Part shown: positions 32,012-46,832 of the stretch, piece after piece
Numbering within the stretch: position 1 is the stretch's first letter
Layout: each line of letters begins with the position of its first letter
Assembly: GCF_020889705.1 (NCBI RefSeq)
Contig: NZ_JACMYP010000033.1
Location: 1-48,840 of the forward strand
Source of the DNA: Bradyrhizobium altum
GTDB taxonomy: Bacteria; Pseudomonadota; Alphaproteobacteria; Rhizobiales; Xanthobacteraceae
Length of the DNA stretch: 48,840 nt
Direction of reading: 5' to 3'
Notes under the pieces: model-generated
Database searches by the model: none
Seen by the model: the letters and a program-made list of their open reading frames with translations, nothing else
What the model was told of the DNA's origin: nothing
Position numbers and translations under genes: made by a program

Positions 32012-32179
32012 ATGCAGACATTCCGGATTTCGCTGAGCGACGGGGAGCGGAAATTCCACACGGCGATTCAGGCGCCGGATCCCGCGTCCGCGCGTATCAA
32101 GGCCGCCTACTTCTTCGACATATCGAAATGGCGGATCTTGAGTGTGTCGCTGAGCGGAGCCAGCGCCGCCGCGGCGTAG
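32012..32179 (+). CDS. Small hypothetical protein (55 aa)
   Basis: 55 residues. GGAGG lies eight bases before ATG 32012, a strong ribosome site. The sequence (MQTFRISLSDGERKFHTAIQ...AYFFDISKWRILSVSL) looks like a small beta-alpha-beta fold. No family recognised. Its stop is 12 bases from the end of the convergent phosphotransferase gene. Confidence 0.6.
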   Translation: MQTFRISLSDGERKFHTAIQAPDPASARIKAAYFFDISKWRILSVSLSGASAAAA

Positions 32180-32191
32180 TCGCTGCGCACC

Positions 32192-33009
32192 CTACGCCGT
32201 CCGGTCGAGTTCGGCCGCGGCAAGGTTTGCAATCTGCAGGTCGATTTCGGCGAGCGGATCGTCATCGCCGAGGAACCACGCTGCCGACAAGCCGGTCCAG
32301 GCGACGATCCATGACAGCAAGCGACGGCGATCCAGCTTTGCTGCTTCCACGACGATGTCGAGACGCCGCGCAAAACGTCCGGGTTCGGTCGCAACCGGCC
32401 GTGCCGGATCGGCAAGATCCGGATTGGTGAAGATGTTGGCGAAATCGAAGCCGCGCTCACCGACGAGATGCTTGGCATCGATCGCAAGCCAGCCGCGCGC
32501 GCCGAAGTCGAGCACATTGTCATGGTGCAGATCGCCGTGCAGCACCACGATCTCGCGCTGATCGCCGAGCAGCGCTTCGGCGATGTCAGCCGATCGGTTC
32601 AGGATGCCGCCGTGCGCCCTCGCTGCCGGCCACAGCTCGCGAAACCAGTCTTTCAGTGGCGTCAAGTCCGGCCGCGGCTTCGATCGCCGGCCGTGAAGCC
32701 GATCGGCCGTTGCACAGAGAATCCTGCAGGCCTCATCGTCCCGGCCGGTTCGCGCCATGTCGCCGAGCGAAGCCGGGCCCATCGCCCTCTCGAGCAGGAG
32801 CGCCTCGCCGTCACGGGCAAGGACGCGCGCCGCACCTTCGCCATCCCACCACTCCATGACGATGGCGCCGAGCCGTTCGTCCGGTTCGTTCGAGAGCTTG
32901 AGCATTGCCGGTTCGCCGTGTCGCCGCACCGGCAGCAACCGCGCGGCGGGCGTCACGATCGGGGGCCGTCGGGGACGAGGCTCCCGGCCGAGAGATAGGG
33001 TTCGAACAT
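32192..33009 (-). pseudogene. Aminoglycoside/streptomycin phosphotransferase-like gene, frameshifted near its start
   Basis: The main frame encodes a phosphotransferase of the streptomycin 6-kinase type: APAARLLP start strand, catalytic loop VVLHGDLHHDNVLDF with HGDxxxxN, then AIDAKHLVGERGFDFANIF in place of the DxD metal motif. The natural N-terminus, MFEPYLSAGSLVPDG from ATG 33009, is in another frame and ends after PRS at 32955; the main frame picks up at once with PPIVTP. The break is in a run of five Cs (minus strand, about 32958-32967). An intact gene would join the two. Without ATG 33009 the main frame has no good start and reads into Arg-rich sequence. Either a recent inactivating indel or a sequencing error. 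Confidence 0.75.
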
Positions 33010-33207
33010 CGGGCGGGCTGATTGGGTGATCAAGGGACGCAACGGTCGTTCTAAGCATTGCCTGCGCGCGCCGCCACGCTGGTTCCCTGCGGCGCATCGT
33101 GGCAGGCGCGCCAACCGGTTCCTGGCCGCCCTGCCCATGTTGGCTGATGACAGCCCCCACCCATCTCGCGCTACAATGTCGCAGCCGGTGCGACGGAGGG
33201 TGTGGTG

Positions 33208-33465
33208 ATGCCGCGAAAGGGAATTACCGGACACGACGATTGGGTGGTCACGGAAGCTCTGGCCACCGCGCTGGTCGCGCTCGAACAGTTGCCGTCGAAG
33301 CATCAGCCGCGCGCGCATATGGAGGACGTCCGGAAGCTCCTGACCGCGAGATGTGAGGCCGGAGCCGTCACGCTGCATCTTGCACAAGCCAAGTGCCGGT
33401 TGTTTCCCGATACCGATCCCCTGACCATCTATGAGGAATACGGCCTCAAGGACGGACTGGGGTAG
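33208..33465 (+). CDS. Small hypothetical protein (85 aa)
   Basis: 85 residues with a strong GGAGGG ribosome site seven bases before ATG 33208. Helical (HDDWVVTEALATALVALEQLPSKHQPRAHMEDVRKLL), ending in PLTIYEEYGLKDGLG. No family recognised, soluble, no cysteine pair. Convergent with the sugar dehydrogenase gene, 18 bases apart. Confidence 0.65.
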   Translation: MPRKGITGHDDWVVTEALATALVALEQLPSKHQPRAHMEDVRKLLTARCEAGAVTLHLAQAKCRLFPDTDPLTIYEEYGLKDGLG

Positions 33466-33483
33466 CGGCCGTCGACCGAGCGG

Positions 33484-34827
33484 CTAGTCGTGGCTGACGC
33501 GCCAGATCGTGCCGTTGCCGTCTTCGGAGACCAGCAGCGCGCCGTCCCGCGCCACGGTGACACCCACCGGACGGCCCCAGACCTCATTGTCGCCGATGAC
33601 AAAGCCGGTGACGAAATCCTCGTACTCGCCGGTCGGCATCCCGTCCTTCAACCTGATGCGAATGACCTTGTAGCCGGTGCGCTTCGCGCGATTCCACGAG
33701 CCGTGTTCGGCTGCAAACGCATCGCCGCGATATTCGGCCGGAAAGCTGCTGCCGGTGTAGAAGGTCAGGCCGAGTGAGGCCGAGTGCGCCTGCAACAGCA
33801 CGTCGGGAGTAGTCACCTTGTCCTTGAGATCGGGCCGCGCGCCCGCATGCGCAGGGTCTTCGTTGGCGCCAATATAGTACCAGGGCCAGCCGTAGAACGC
33901 GCCCTCGCGGATACGCGTCACATAGTCGGGCACGAGGTTGTCGCCGCGGCCGTCGCGCTCGTTGGTCGAACACCAGGGCGTGCCGCTTCCAGGCTGGATC
34001 GCAAGTCCGACGCAGTTGCGGATACCGGTGGCGAACAGTTTCTGGTTCTTGCCGTCGGGATCGAAGGCCAGCACAGCCGCACGGTCGGTTTCCGATCCCC
34101 AGGCCGCGCCAAGCGCGTGATCGCGGCTCCAGCTTTCGATACCTTCCGGCGGCCGGCCAAGGCCCTCGCCCGCGTTGCCGGCGGAGCCGACCGACACCAG
34201 CATGCGCTTGTCGTCTGATGTGAACACGATGTCACGCGTGGAATGGCCGTAGCCGTGAGGAAGGTTTGCGACGATGCTCTCAGGCCTTCCCGACGCCCTG
34301 AGATCGCCGTTGCGGTAGGCAAAGCGCACGACGCTGTCGGTGTTGGCGACGTAGAGCCATTGCGGATTGTCGCCGTTTGGAAAGAACGCGATGCCGAACG
34401 GCCGGTTCAGTCCGGCTGCGTAGACCTCATTGGTCGCCGGCTTGGTGGCGCCGTCGGCGCTGCGCAGGACGCGGATGCGGCCGGAGCTGGTTTCCACGAC
34501 GAAGACATCGCCGTTGGGCGCGGTCCGGATAATCCGCGGACCGCTCAGCCCGCTCGCAAACAGCTCGACCTTGAAGCCCGCCGGCACCTGCGGCGCCGCT
34601 GATACGGGGCGCGACACGACGCGGGATGAATTGCTGCTGGAAGCCGTTGCGCCCGGCTTGGGCAAGTCCTGCGGCGTGATCAGACGCACCGTGCCCGGTC
34701 TGTCGCGCTGCCAGTCGCCGAAGGCCTCCGCGCCCTTCAGTACAGGTTCAGCGCCCGAGCGCGCGATGCCGGTCGCTGCGAGGATGACGACGGAAATACT
34801 CACGCCGACAAGATTTGTCTTACGCAT
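33484..34827 (-). CDS. PQQ-dependent sugar (sorbosone/glucose-type) dehydrogenase
   Basis: 447 residues. The N-terminus is a signal peptide (VSISVVILAATGIARSGA), so the enzyme is periplasmic. The rest is a six-bladed beta-propeller of the soluble quinoprotein type: PRIIRTAPNGDVFVVET, GLNRPFGIAFFP, GYGHSTRDIVFTSDDKRMLVSVGS, GIRNCVGLAIQPG, GRGDNLVPDYVTRI, EHGSWNRAKRTGYKV and VARDGALLVSEDGNGTIWRV. The HGSWNR and GNG...DG loops place the quinone cofactor and calcium. Substrates in this family are aldoses or sorbosone; none is certain here. GAGGAG lies about four bases before ATG 34827. Confidence 0.85.
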   Translation of the reverse strand: MRKTNLVGVSISVVILAATGIARSGAEPVLKGAEAFGDWQRDRPGTVRLITPQDLPKPGATASSSNSSRVVSRPVSAAPQVPAGFKVELFASGLSGPRIIRTAPNGDVFVVETSSGRIRVLRSADGATKPATNEVYAAGLNRPFGIAFFPNGDNPQWLYVANTDSVVRFAYRNGDLRASGRPESIVANLPHGYGHSTRDIVFTSDDKRMLVSVGSAGNAGEGLGRPPEGIESWSRDHALGAAWGSETDRAAVLAFDPDGKNQKLFATGIRNCVGLAIQPGSGTPWCSTNERDGRGDNLVPDYVTRIREGAFYGWPWYYIGANEDPAHAGARPDLKDKVTTPDVLLQAHSASLGLTFYTGSSFPAEYRGDAFAAEHGSWNRAKRTGYKVIRIRLKDGMPTGEYEDFVTGFVIGDNEVWGRPVGVTVARDGALLVSEDGNGTIWRVSHD

Positions 34828-34965
34828 TTGCTCCTCGCGCGAGGTCCCTGTCAGACGCGCAGCTCATAGCGCAGTTCGCGCGCAGGATGCGTTTACAATG
34901 TCGTCTGTATCAATGGCCGTTGGGAAGCGCCGTCACATCAACAGGCGAGCGCTCCACAGGATGCA

Positions 34966-36462
34966 CTACACGGCCCTGGAACGGACCATGGGCTTGCGCT
35001 CGGCTACCGACGGTTCGCGGAACGCCGGCGTGTCTCCAACAAGCGGCTTGAGGGGAACCGTGAGCCGGCAGATCAGGCCCTCGGCGCGCCAATCGAAATC
35101 GGCCCGTCCGCCGAGCTGGGTCTCGATGCTGGCGATGACACTTCGTGTGCCGAAGCCTTTCTGCTTCGGCTTGGTCACCGGAGGCCCGCCGGATTCCACC
35201 CAGGCCAGGATCAGCGTGTCGTCCGCCACTTCCCAGGTGATCGCGAGCCGGCCCGGCAATACCGACAGGCTGCCATATTTGGCAGAGTTGGTGACGAGCT
35301 CGTGCAGCGCCAGTGCCAGCGTCTGTGCGGTCGCCGGCTGCAACTGCACCTCTCCGCCGGCGATCCGGATCTGCCCGGCCTCGGAATAAGGCGCGATCTC
35401 CTCGGTCACCAGCCGCCGGATTTCGGCGCCTTGCCAGCTCGACAGCGACAGCACGGTGTGAACGCGCGCCAGCGCCGTGATGCGGCCCTCGACCGCCCGC
35501 ACATAGGCAGTCACATTCTGCGCGCGCGTCAGGCGCACGATCGACTGCGCCAGCGCGAGCGCGTTCTTGGCGCGATGGTCGACCTCGCGGGTCAACAGGC
35601 TCTGCCGTTCCTCGGCCTTCTTGCGATCGGTGATGTCGACGGTGACGCCGCTGACCCGCACCACCCTGCCGCTCCTGTCGCTGGTCGCCGCGGCCGTGCC
35701 GACGCACCAGCGGATCTCGCCGTCCGGCCGCACGACGCGGAATTCGGCCTCATAGGATGTGTGGCCGTTGCCGAAGCCGGTCCAGCCCTGGCGGAGTTGT
35801 TCGACATCGTCGGGATGAAACAGCCGTTGGATATTGTCGGAGGTCAGTGCGAAGGATTTCGGATCGACGCCGAAGATCTTGTATTGCCCCTCGTCCCACA
35901 TCCAGTCGCCGTTGACCCAATCCCAGTCCCACGAGCCCATCTTGCCCGCGGCAATCGCCATGCTGCGGCGCGCCTCGCTCTCGACCAGCCGGGTGGTCGA
36001 TTGCTCGAGCTCGGCGGTGCGCGCGCGCACCCGGTCCTCGAGCTCGGCATTGAGGCGTTCGAGTTGCCGCGTCTTGCGGTAGAGCTCGGCGAACACGCGA
36101 ATCTTTGCGCGCAACACTTCCGGCACAACCGGTACCGGCACGTAATCGACCGCGCCCATCTCGTAGCCGCGCAGCCGGTCGATGTCGCTGACCTGGATTG
36201 CCGAGATGAAGATCATCGCGGTCTTTTGAAAGCGCGGATGCTCGCGGATCATCGCGGCGAGCTCGAAGCCGTCGAGCTCGGGCATGCAGACGTCAACCAG
36301 AATGACCGCGACTTCATTCTTGAGCAGGAACTCCAGCGCCTCGCGGCCCGACGAAGCGGCCACCAGCGTCTCGCCGAGCTCCTTCAGGATGACCTCATAG
36401 GCCAGCAGCTTGGCCGGCTGGTCATCGACCAGAAGGATGTTTACCTTTTCATGGTCCATCAT
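34966..36462 (-). CDS. HWE histidine kinase with N-terminal receiver and PAS domain
   Basis: 498 residues. Receiver domain 1-125 with acidic pair D13-D14 and phosphoacceptor D57 (VILVDVCMP); a helical linker with coiled coil (about 128-165); a PAS domain (170-280); then an HWE-type kinase core with REVDHRAKN (H296), HELVTNSAKYG and GFGTRSV. The receiver lacks the usual Lys-Pro: at that place it reads YVPVPV, so its chemistry is atypical. No membrane segment, so it is cytosolic. HWE kinases in this group often feed the general stress response through PhyR-type regulators. It follows the giant kinase by 13 bases in the same direction and is probably cotranscribed. A neighbouring ATG at 36459 is an alternative start. 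Confidence 0.9.
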   Translation of the reverse strand: MMDHEKVNILLVDDQPAKLLAYEVILKELGETLVAASSGREALEFLLKNEVAVILVDVCMPELDGFELAAMIREHPRFQKTAMIFISAIQVSDIDRLRGYEMGAVDYVPVPVVPEVLRAKIRVFAELYRKTRQLERLNAELEDRVRARTAELEQSTTRLVESEARRSMAIAAGKMGSWDWDWVNGDWMWDEGQYKIFGVDPKSFALTSDNIQRLFHPDDVEQLRQGWTGFGNGHTSYEAEFRVVRPDGEIRWCVGTAAATSDRSGRVVRVSGVTVDITDRKKAEERQSLLTREVDHRAKNALALAQSIVRLTRAQNVTAYVRAVEGRITALARVHTVLSLSSWQGAEIRRLVTEEIAPYSEAGQIRIAGGEVQLQPATAQTLALALHELVTNSAKYGSLSVLPGRLAITWEVADDTLILAWVESGGPPVTKPKQKGFGTRSVIASIETQLGGRADFDWRAEGLICRLTVPLKPLVGDTPAFREPSVAERKPMVRSRAV

Positions 36463-36475
36463 GTTCGATCGCCGA

Positions 36476-42760
<6,285 letters not shown>

Positions 42761-42996
42761 GTAATTTCCCCTACGCGCTGGCCACGAATCCAGGGACTCG
42801 GAGAAGCCAGTGTGACCATAAGAATGACTGCCCTTGATCTATTCAAGCGGGAAAACGCCAAAACCGCGATTTGTGACGCAAACCGAGGGGCTTAATCGTC
42901 GATGGAACCAAAAGTTCCCATGCGCATTGGAACTTTTTGCGCAGTAGCGTAAGCCGTTCATATTGCTTGGGCCTGATCGGCGCATTTGATCGCATT

Positions 42997-43021
42997 GGAA
43001 CATTGGCCTCCCCGGAACGTT
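42997..43021 (+). promoter_or_regulatory. EcfG-type general-stress promoter upstream of the PAS kinase
   Basis: GGAAC (42997-43001), 16 bases, then CGTT (43018-43021): the consensus of EcfG-controlled promoters in alphaproteobacteria. Transcription would begin near 43028, about 15 bases before the start codon at 43044. A weaker one, GGAAC-N16-CATT, starts at 42904. The 283-base gap holds no other gene. Confidence 0.65.
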
Positions 43022-43043
43022 CCCGGCGTTGGCAGGATTGGTG

Positions 43044-44999
43044 ATGGTTAAAAAGTCAGACCAGCTCAAGCGGGGCATTCTCGAAAGCGAACGCAGCTTC
43101 CACCTGTTGGCCGGAGGGGCAATTGACTATGCGATCTGCACGCTCGCCCCCGATGGACGGGTGATCAACTGGAATAAGGGCGCCGAGCGCATCACCGGCT
43201 ATCCGGCCAAGACGATCCTCGGCAAGCACTTCTCGGTCTTCTACCCTGAGGAGGATCGAGCATCGGGCCTTCCCGCGATGGCGCTGCGGATGGCGCGGAA
43301 GGAAAAGCACGCCGTGGCCGAGGGCTGGTACATCCGCAAGGATGGCTCGCAATTCTACGCCTCTGTCGTCATCGATCCGATCTACGAGAAGCGCAAGCTG
43401 ATCGGCTACGCGATGGTCACCCGCGACGTGACCGAGCGCCAACAGGCGCGCGCGGATCTCGACGCCAGCGAAAGCCAGTTCCGCCTGCTGGTGAGCAACG
43501 TCACCGACTACGCGCTGTACATGCTGACGCCGGCCGGCATCGTCGCCAACTGGAACGCCGGCGGCGAGCGCATCAAGGGCTATTCGCCAAGCGAAATCAT
43601 CGGCCAGAGCTTCGCGCGGTTCTACACGCCGGCCGACCAAGCCGCGGGCAAGCCCGCCCGCGCGCTCAAGATCGCGGAGGAGACCGGGCACTACGAGGAG
43701 GATGGCTGGCGGGTCCGCAAGGACGGCTCGTTCTTCTGGGCCAGCGTCGTGATCGATCCGATCCGCGACGGCGACGGCAGTCTGGTCGGCTTTGCCAAGA
43801 TCACGCGGGACATTTCCGAGCGGCGTGAGGCGCAGCAGAAGCTCGAACTGGTGCAGCGACAGCTGGCGGAATCGCAGAAGATGGATGCGCTGGGCCAATT
43901 GACCGGCGGCGTCGCGCACGACTTCAACAACCTGCTGATGATCATTTCGGGCAACCTGCACCGGATCAAGCGCGAGGTGACGAGCGAGCGCGGCCAGCTT
44001 GCCCTGAGCGCGATCGAAACCGCATCCGAGCGCGCCGCGTCCCTGACCAGCCAGCTGCTCACCTTCGCGCGCCGCCAGAGCGTCAACCCGCAGACCATCG
44101 ATGTCGCCGACAGGATCACCGCGGTGCGCGAGGTGCTGAGCAGCGCGCTCGGCGGCGCGATCAAGCTGAACTTGGAGATCCAGCCGGATCTCTGGCCGAT
44201 CTTCGTCGACCCGAACGAATTCGAGACCGCGCTGATCAACCTTGTCGTCAATGGGCGGGACGCGATGGCTAGTGGCGGCACGCTGACGGTCTCGGCCCGA
44301 AACGTACCCGCAACCACCGAGGTGGCCGTCAGCGTAGCCGATACCGGCGAAGGCATCCCCCAGGATGTGCTGAGCAAGGTCTTCGACCCGTTCTTCACCA
44401 CCAAGCCGGTCGGCAAAGGGACCGGCCTCGGACTGTCCCAGGTCCACGGCTTCGCCCACCAGGCGGACGGCCGGATCGAGATTGCAAGCACGCTTGGCAA
44501 GGGCACCACCGTCAGCATCTACCTCCCGCGCGGCACCGAGGCCGCAACGGGTACGACCGCGGGCGACAGCGTGCGCGGCTCCGCAACGGTCCTGCTGATC
44601 GAGGACAATCCGGCGGTCGCCGATGCGAGCACGGGCCTGCTCGAACAGCTCGGCTACACCGTGCGCTGGGCTTCGAACGCAGAGGCTGCCTTATCGGAAA
44701 TCGAGACCGACGGCGTCGACGTGGTGTTCAGCGACATCGTGATGCCCGGCAAGATGGATGGGCTGAAGCTGGCGCGCACGATCCGGGACAGGAAGCCCGA
44801 GCTGCCGATCCTGCTGACGACAGGCTACAGCGAGAGTGCGCGCGACGTGCGGTCCGACTTTCCGGTCCTGCGCAAGCCGTACCGCATTCAAGACCTCAGC
44901 CGCGAACTCTCGAAGCTGACGGGGCAACGCTCCGTAAGCGTGTCGGACGATCTCCCGGCAGATGAAGATCTGCCCAGGAAGGCGAGAGCGCGGTCATAA
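43044..44999 (+). CDS. PAS-PAS hybrid histidine kinase with C-terminal receiver
   Basis: 651 residues. Two tandem PAS domains (about 15-135 and 145-262), each closing with a PAC-type TRDVTERQQA or TRDISERREA; a short coiled coil; a HisKA domain with AHDFNNLL (H292); HATPase with VADTGEGIP and KGTGLGLSQVHGF; and a receiver (about 515-630) with D in VVFSDIVMP and the Lys in LRKPYR. No membrane helix, so it senses an internal signal; which ligand the PAS domains hold is unknown. ATG 43044 follows AGGA by about six bases. Divergent from the giant kinase and preceded by an EcfG-type promoter. Confidence 0.93.
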   Translation: MVKKSDQLKRGILESERSFHLLAGGAIDYAICTLAPDGRVINWNKGAERITGYPAKTILGKHFSVFYPEEDRASGLPAMALRMARKEKHAVAEGWYIRKDGSQFYASVVIDPIYEKRKLIGYAMVTRDVTERQQARADLDASESQFRLLVSNVTDYALYMLTPAGIVANWNAGGERIKGYSPSEIIGQSFARFYTPADQAAGKPARALKIAEETGHYEEDGWRVRKDGSFFWASVVIDPIRDGDGSLVGFAKITRDISERREAQQKLELVQRQLAESQKMDALGQLTGGVAHDFNNLLMIISGNLHRIKREVTSERGQLALSAIETASERAASLTSQLLTFARRQSVNPQTIDVADRITAVREVLSSALGGAIKLNLEIQPDLWPIFVDPNEFETALINLVVNGRDAMASGGTLTVSARNVPATTEVAVSVADTGEGIPQDVLSKVFDPFFTTKPVGKGTGLGLSQVHGFAHQADGRIEIASTLGKGTTVSIYLPRGTEAATGTTAGDSVRGSATVLLIEDNPAVADASTGLLEQLGYTVRWASNAEAALSEIETDGVDVVFSDIVMPGKMDGLKLARTIRDRKPELPILLTTGYSESARDVRSDFPVLRKPYRIQDLSRELSKLTGQRSVSVSDDLPADEDLPRKARARS

Positions 45000-45014
45000 T
45001 TTTCAAATGGAGGG

Positions 45015-45137
45015 CTAACGGTCCGCTGGCCAGGTCCGCCGCACCAATTGTACCCGTTCGATGCGGCTGCATTGTTCGCAGCGATATTGAAGGACGTCCC
45101 TGCCCTCGCTGCCCGGAGAGCTGCTCTCAAGCCTCAT
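45015..45137 (-). CDS. Tiny CxxC protein (40 aa)
   Basis: Minus strand, ATG 45137 to TAG 45015, 40 codons. LQYRCEQCSRIERVQL holds a CxxC pair, like half of a zinc ribbon seen in many short rhizobial proteins. AGG lies three bases upstream of the ATG, closer than usual. The rest of 45000-45363 shows nothing I can support. Confidence 0.4.
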   Translation of the reverse strand: MRLESSSPGSEGRDVLQYRCEQCSRIERVQLVRRTWPADR

Positions 45138-45363
45138 CGTCCTGATGCAGCTGATGCAGGAGATCAGCGTCAGCAACGGGCTGCGATCGTCATTCATCGA
45201 TGTCCGCGGGGGCGCGGTCGGATCGGCGATCATGGCGCTGGGCGACGCTATGGTGTTGGCTCTCACCACAAGAAAATGCCCACCCGCGGCCAGGGTTCCC
45301 GCCTCGAAACCAGATTCGGACTCGAGCCGGTGTGTGACGCGCCCTCCCGCTCGGGCGGGCCGA

Positions 45364-45684
45364 TCAAACCCTCGCGTTGCTCTGGCCCAGCCTGAGCCTG
45401 CCTTTGTCCGATCTGTCGGGAGCCGGCTTGCCGGTCGCAACGGCACGATCCGCAAAGCTTCGGCTTAGCCGCTCCCGCACCGTGGGGAGGCGCTCGCCGC
45501 CGCCGGCGGCCTTCCACCGGCCTATGAGCTCGGTCACTTCGGCGCGCATTGCCATCAGCCGGTATGACGCTTCGCTGCAATCCAGATCGCGGTTGACCTG
45601 ATCCCGGATCGACGCCTCGACCAGGGTCATCTCAGCTCGCAAAGTGCTGATCTTACGACGAATTTCGTTGATCTTATTGTCCAT
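45364..45684 (-). CDS. Hypothetical coiled-coil protein (106 aa)
   Basis: 106 residues. Residues 1-60 form a likely helical coiled coil (MDNKINEIRRKISTLRAEMTLVEASIRDQVNRDLDCSEASYRLMAMRAE split by one Cys-bearing turn); the C-terminal part is Arg/Gly-rich. ATG 45684 has no strong ribosome site. It is divergent from the DUF3072 gene, with an AT-rich gap (45685-45745) that includes AAAAATAGAACATATTG. No function known. Confidence 0.55.
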   Translation of the reverse strand: MDNKINEIRRKISTLRAEMTLVEASIRDQVNRDLDCSEASYRLMAMRAEVTELIGRWKAAGGGERLPTVRERLSRSFADRAVATGKPAPDRSDKGRLRLGQSNARV

Positions 45685-45745
45685 AGCTTGTTAGAACAAA
45701 AATAGAACATATTGTCAAGTCACGATCCGGCAAGCGAGGTGAGCG

Positions 45746-45946
45746 ATGAGCATGGCAGCGGTGAGATTTGGCGGGGTTGCGGAGCGGCTGGGCGGGCTGA
45801 TGTCGCGAGCCCAGGCGCTGCGGTTGCGGACCCTGGCCGAGGAGGCCTATCAGCCGAACCAGTACGCACGCGACCTGACGTCGGAGGAAGCCGAACGGCG
45901 CATCGATGCCCTCCGGGCGGAGATCGCACTGGCGGATTCCTTCTGA
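45746..45946 (+). CDS. DUF3072-like small protein (66 aa)
   Basis: 66 residues. The C-terminal half (ALRLRTLAEEAYQPNQYARDLTSEEAERRIDALRAEIALAD) matches the DUF3072 pattern, L-T-x-x-E-A-x-x-R-I-D-x-L-R. Such proteins are short, helical and of unknown function. GAGG lies seven bases before ATG 45746. It is divergent from the coiled-coil gene on the other strand. Confidence 0.65.
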   Translation: MSMAAVRFGGVAERLGGLMSRAQALRLRTLAEEAYQPNQYARDLTSEEAERRIDALRAEIALADSF

Positions 45947-46047
45947 ACCGCCCAACCCGACGACCCGGACACTCCCTTAAGGCTTTGATATAGCGGGGCA
46001 GCTAGGTCTGTTCTGTTATTGCTGTTTGCCTTTTGGGGGAGCCTTTC

Positions 46048-46302
46048 GTGCTGGAGCTGGAGAAGCGGTCGCCGCTTGCGTTCCCGATCACGCTGAAAGA
46101 CGGGCGAACACTCGCGACCGTTGGCGACGCGGCGGACTACCTGTCGGCGCTGAACATTGATCAGCGCGAGCGCGGGTACTGGAAGACGGCGATCATGATG
46201 TTCAACAACGCGATGCGCGAACCCAGCTATCTGAGGATCGCAACGATGAACCTGCGCTCTGCCCTTGTGTACGACCGCCTCGTCGACGACGTCGGCCACT
46301 GA
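46048..46302 (+). CDS. DUF982-like small protein (84 aa)
   Basis: 84 residues from a GTG at 46048 with GGGGGAG six bases upstream, a better start than the TTG at 46035. The pattern FPITLKDGRTLATVGDAADYLSAL...YWKTAIMMFNNAM...NLRSALVYDRLV follows the DUF982 layout found in rhizobia. A strong terminator lies 125 bases downstream. It resembles the convergent gene at 46463-46720 (LATVG-D/Q-A, then N-x-A-M), so the two look like distant copies. Function unknown. Confidence 0.65.
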   Translation: MLELEKRSPLAFPITLKDGRTLATVGDAADYLSALNIDQRERGYWKTAIMMFNNAMREPSYLRIATMNLRSALVYDRLVDDVGH

Positions 46303-46426
46303 TTGTGGTGTTGGAGCTACAGCCGAATCGGCGCGCCTTTCGTAAGGCCCGTTCGTTATGGCCGCAAACAAGGTAACGGCGGTACACGCGACGACCGGGT
46401 GCGCAATGCGCTTCGGCCGCACTCTC

Positions 46427-46463
46427 GGGCCGCCGCGGAGGGCCAAGGCGGCCCATTTCTTTT
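46427..46463 (+). terminator. Strong rho-independent terminator
   Basis: GGGCCGCC (46427-46434) pairs perfectly with GGCGGCCC (46447-46454) across a 12-base loop, followed by ATTTCTTTT. It ends the DUF982-like gene on the plus strand and abuts the stop of the convergent one. Confidence 0.8.
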
Positions 46464-46720
46464 CAAAGCAATTTGGCGCGGACGAACAGCATCCGCAGCG
46501 CCGAGGTTGCCTGCACCGTCAGCATGGCGTTACCGGCCGCGCGCTCCAGCGCGACCAGCGCGTCGTCATGCAGCGAGCGGAACTCCATCCATTCGACGGC
46601 GCTGAGATTGCTGATGAAGCGGTAGGCCTGACCGACGGTCGCGAGCGTCACCGTCTCGCCGTTCAGCCGCACTCTGAATGTCGCCTTCAGCGGCGTGTCG
46701 GATTTGGAAACGTCAGCCAT
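46463..46720 (-). CDS. DUF982-like small protein (85 aa), paralogue
   Basis: 85 residues. FRVRLNGETVTLATVGQAYRFISNL...FRSLHDDALVALERAAGNAMLTVQATSALRMLFV has the same spacing of strand, LATVG and helix as the gene at 46048. It starts at ATG 46720, with CGGAG about 11 bases upstream. Divergent from the helicase gene. Function unknown. Confidence 0.65.
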   Translation of the reverse strand: MADVSKSDTPLKATFRVRLNGETVTLATVGQAYRFISNLSAVEWMEFRSLHDDALVALERAAGNAMLTVQATSALRMLFVRAKLL

Positions 46721-46832
46721 GGCGCGGTTGTGCTCCGCGGCGCGTTAATGTCAATCTAATTTCTCTGCTCCCATTGAGGTGCGCCGGCTCCACGGAATCG
46801 CAATGTCTGTTAGCGTTTCGTAGGGGTGATTC

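Noticed and set aside
42929..42958. A third GGAAC in the kinase intergenic region as an EcfG promoter
   Set aside because: The nearest CGTT is about 21 bases away, outside the 16-17 spacing.
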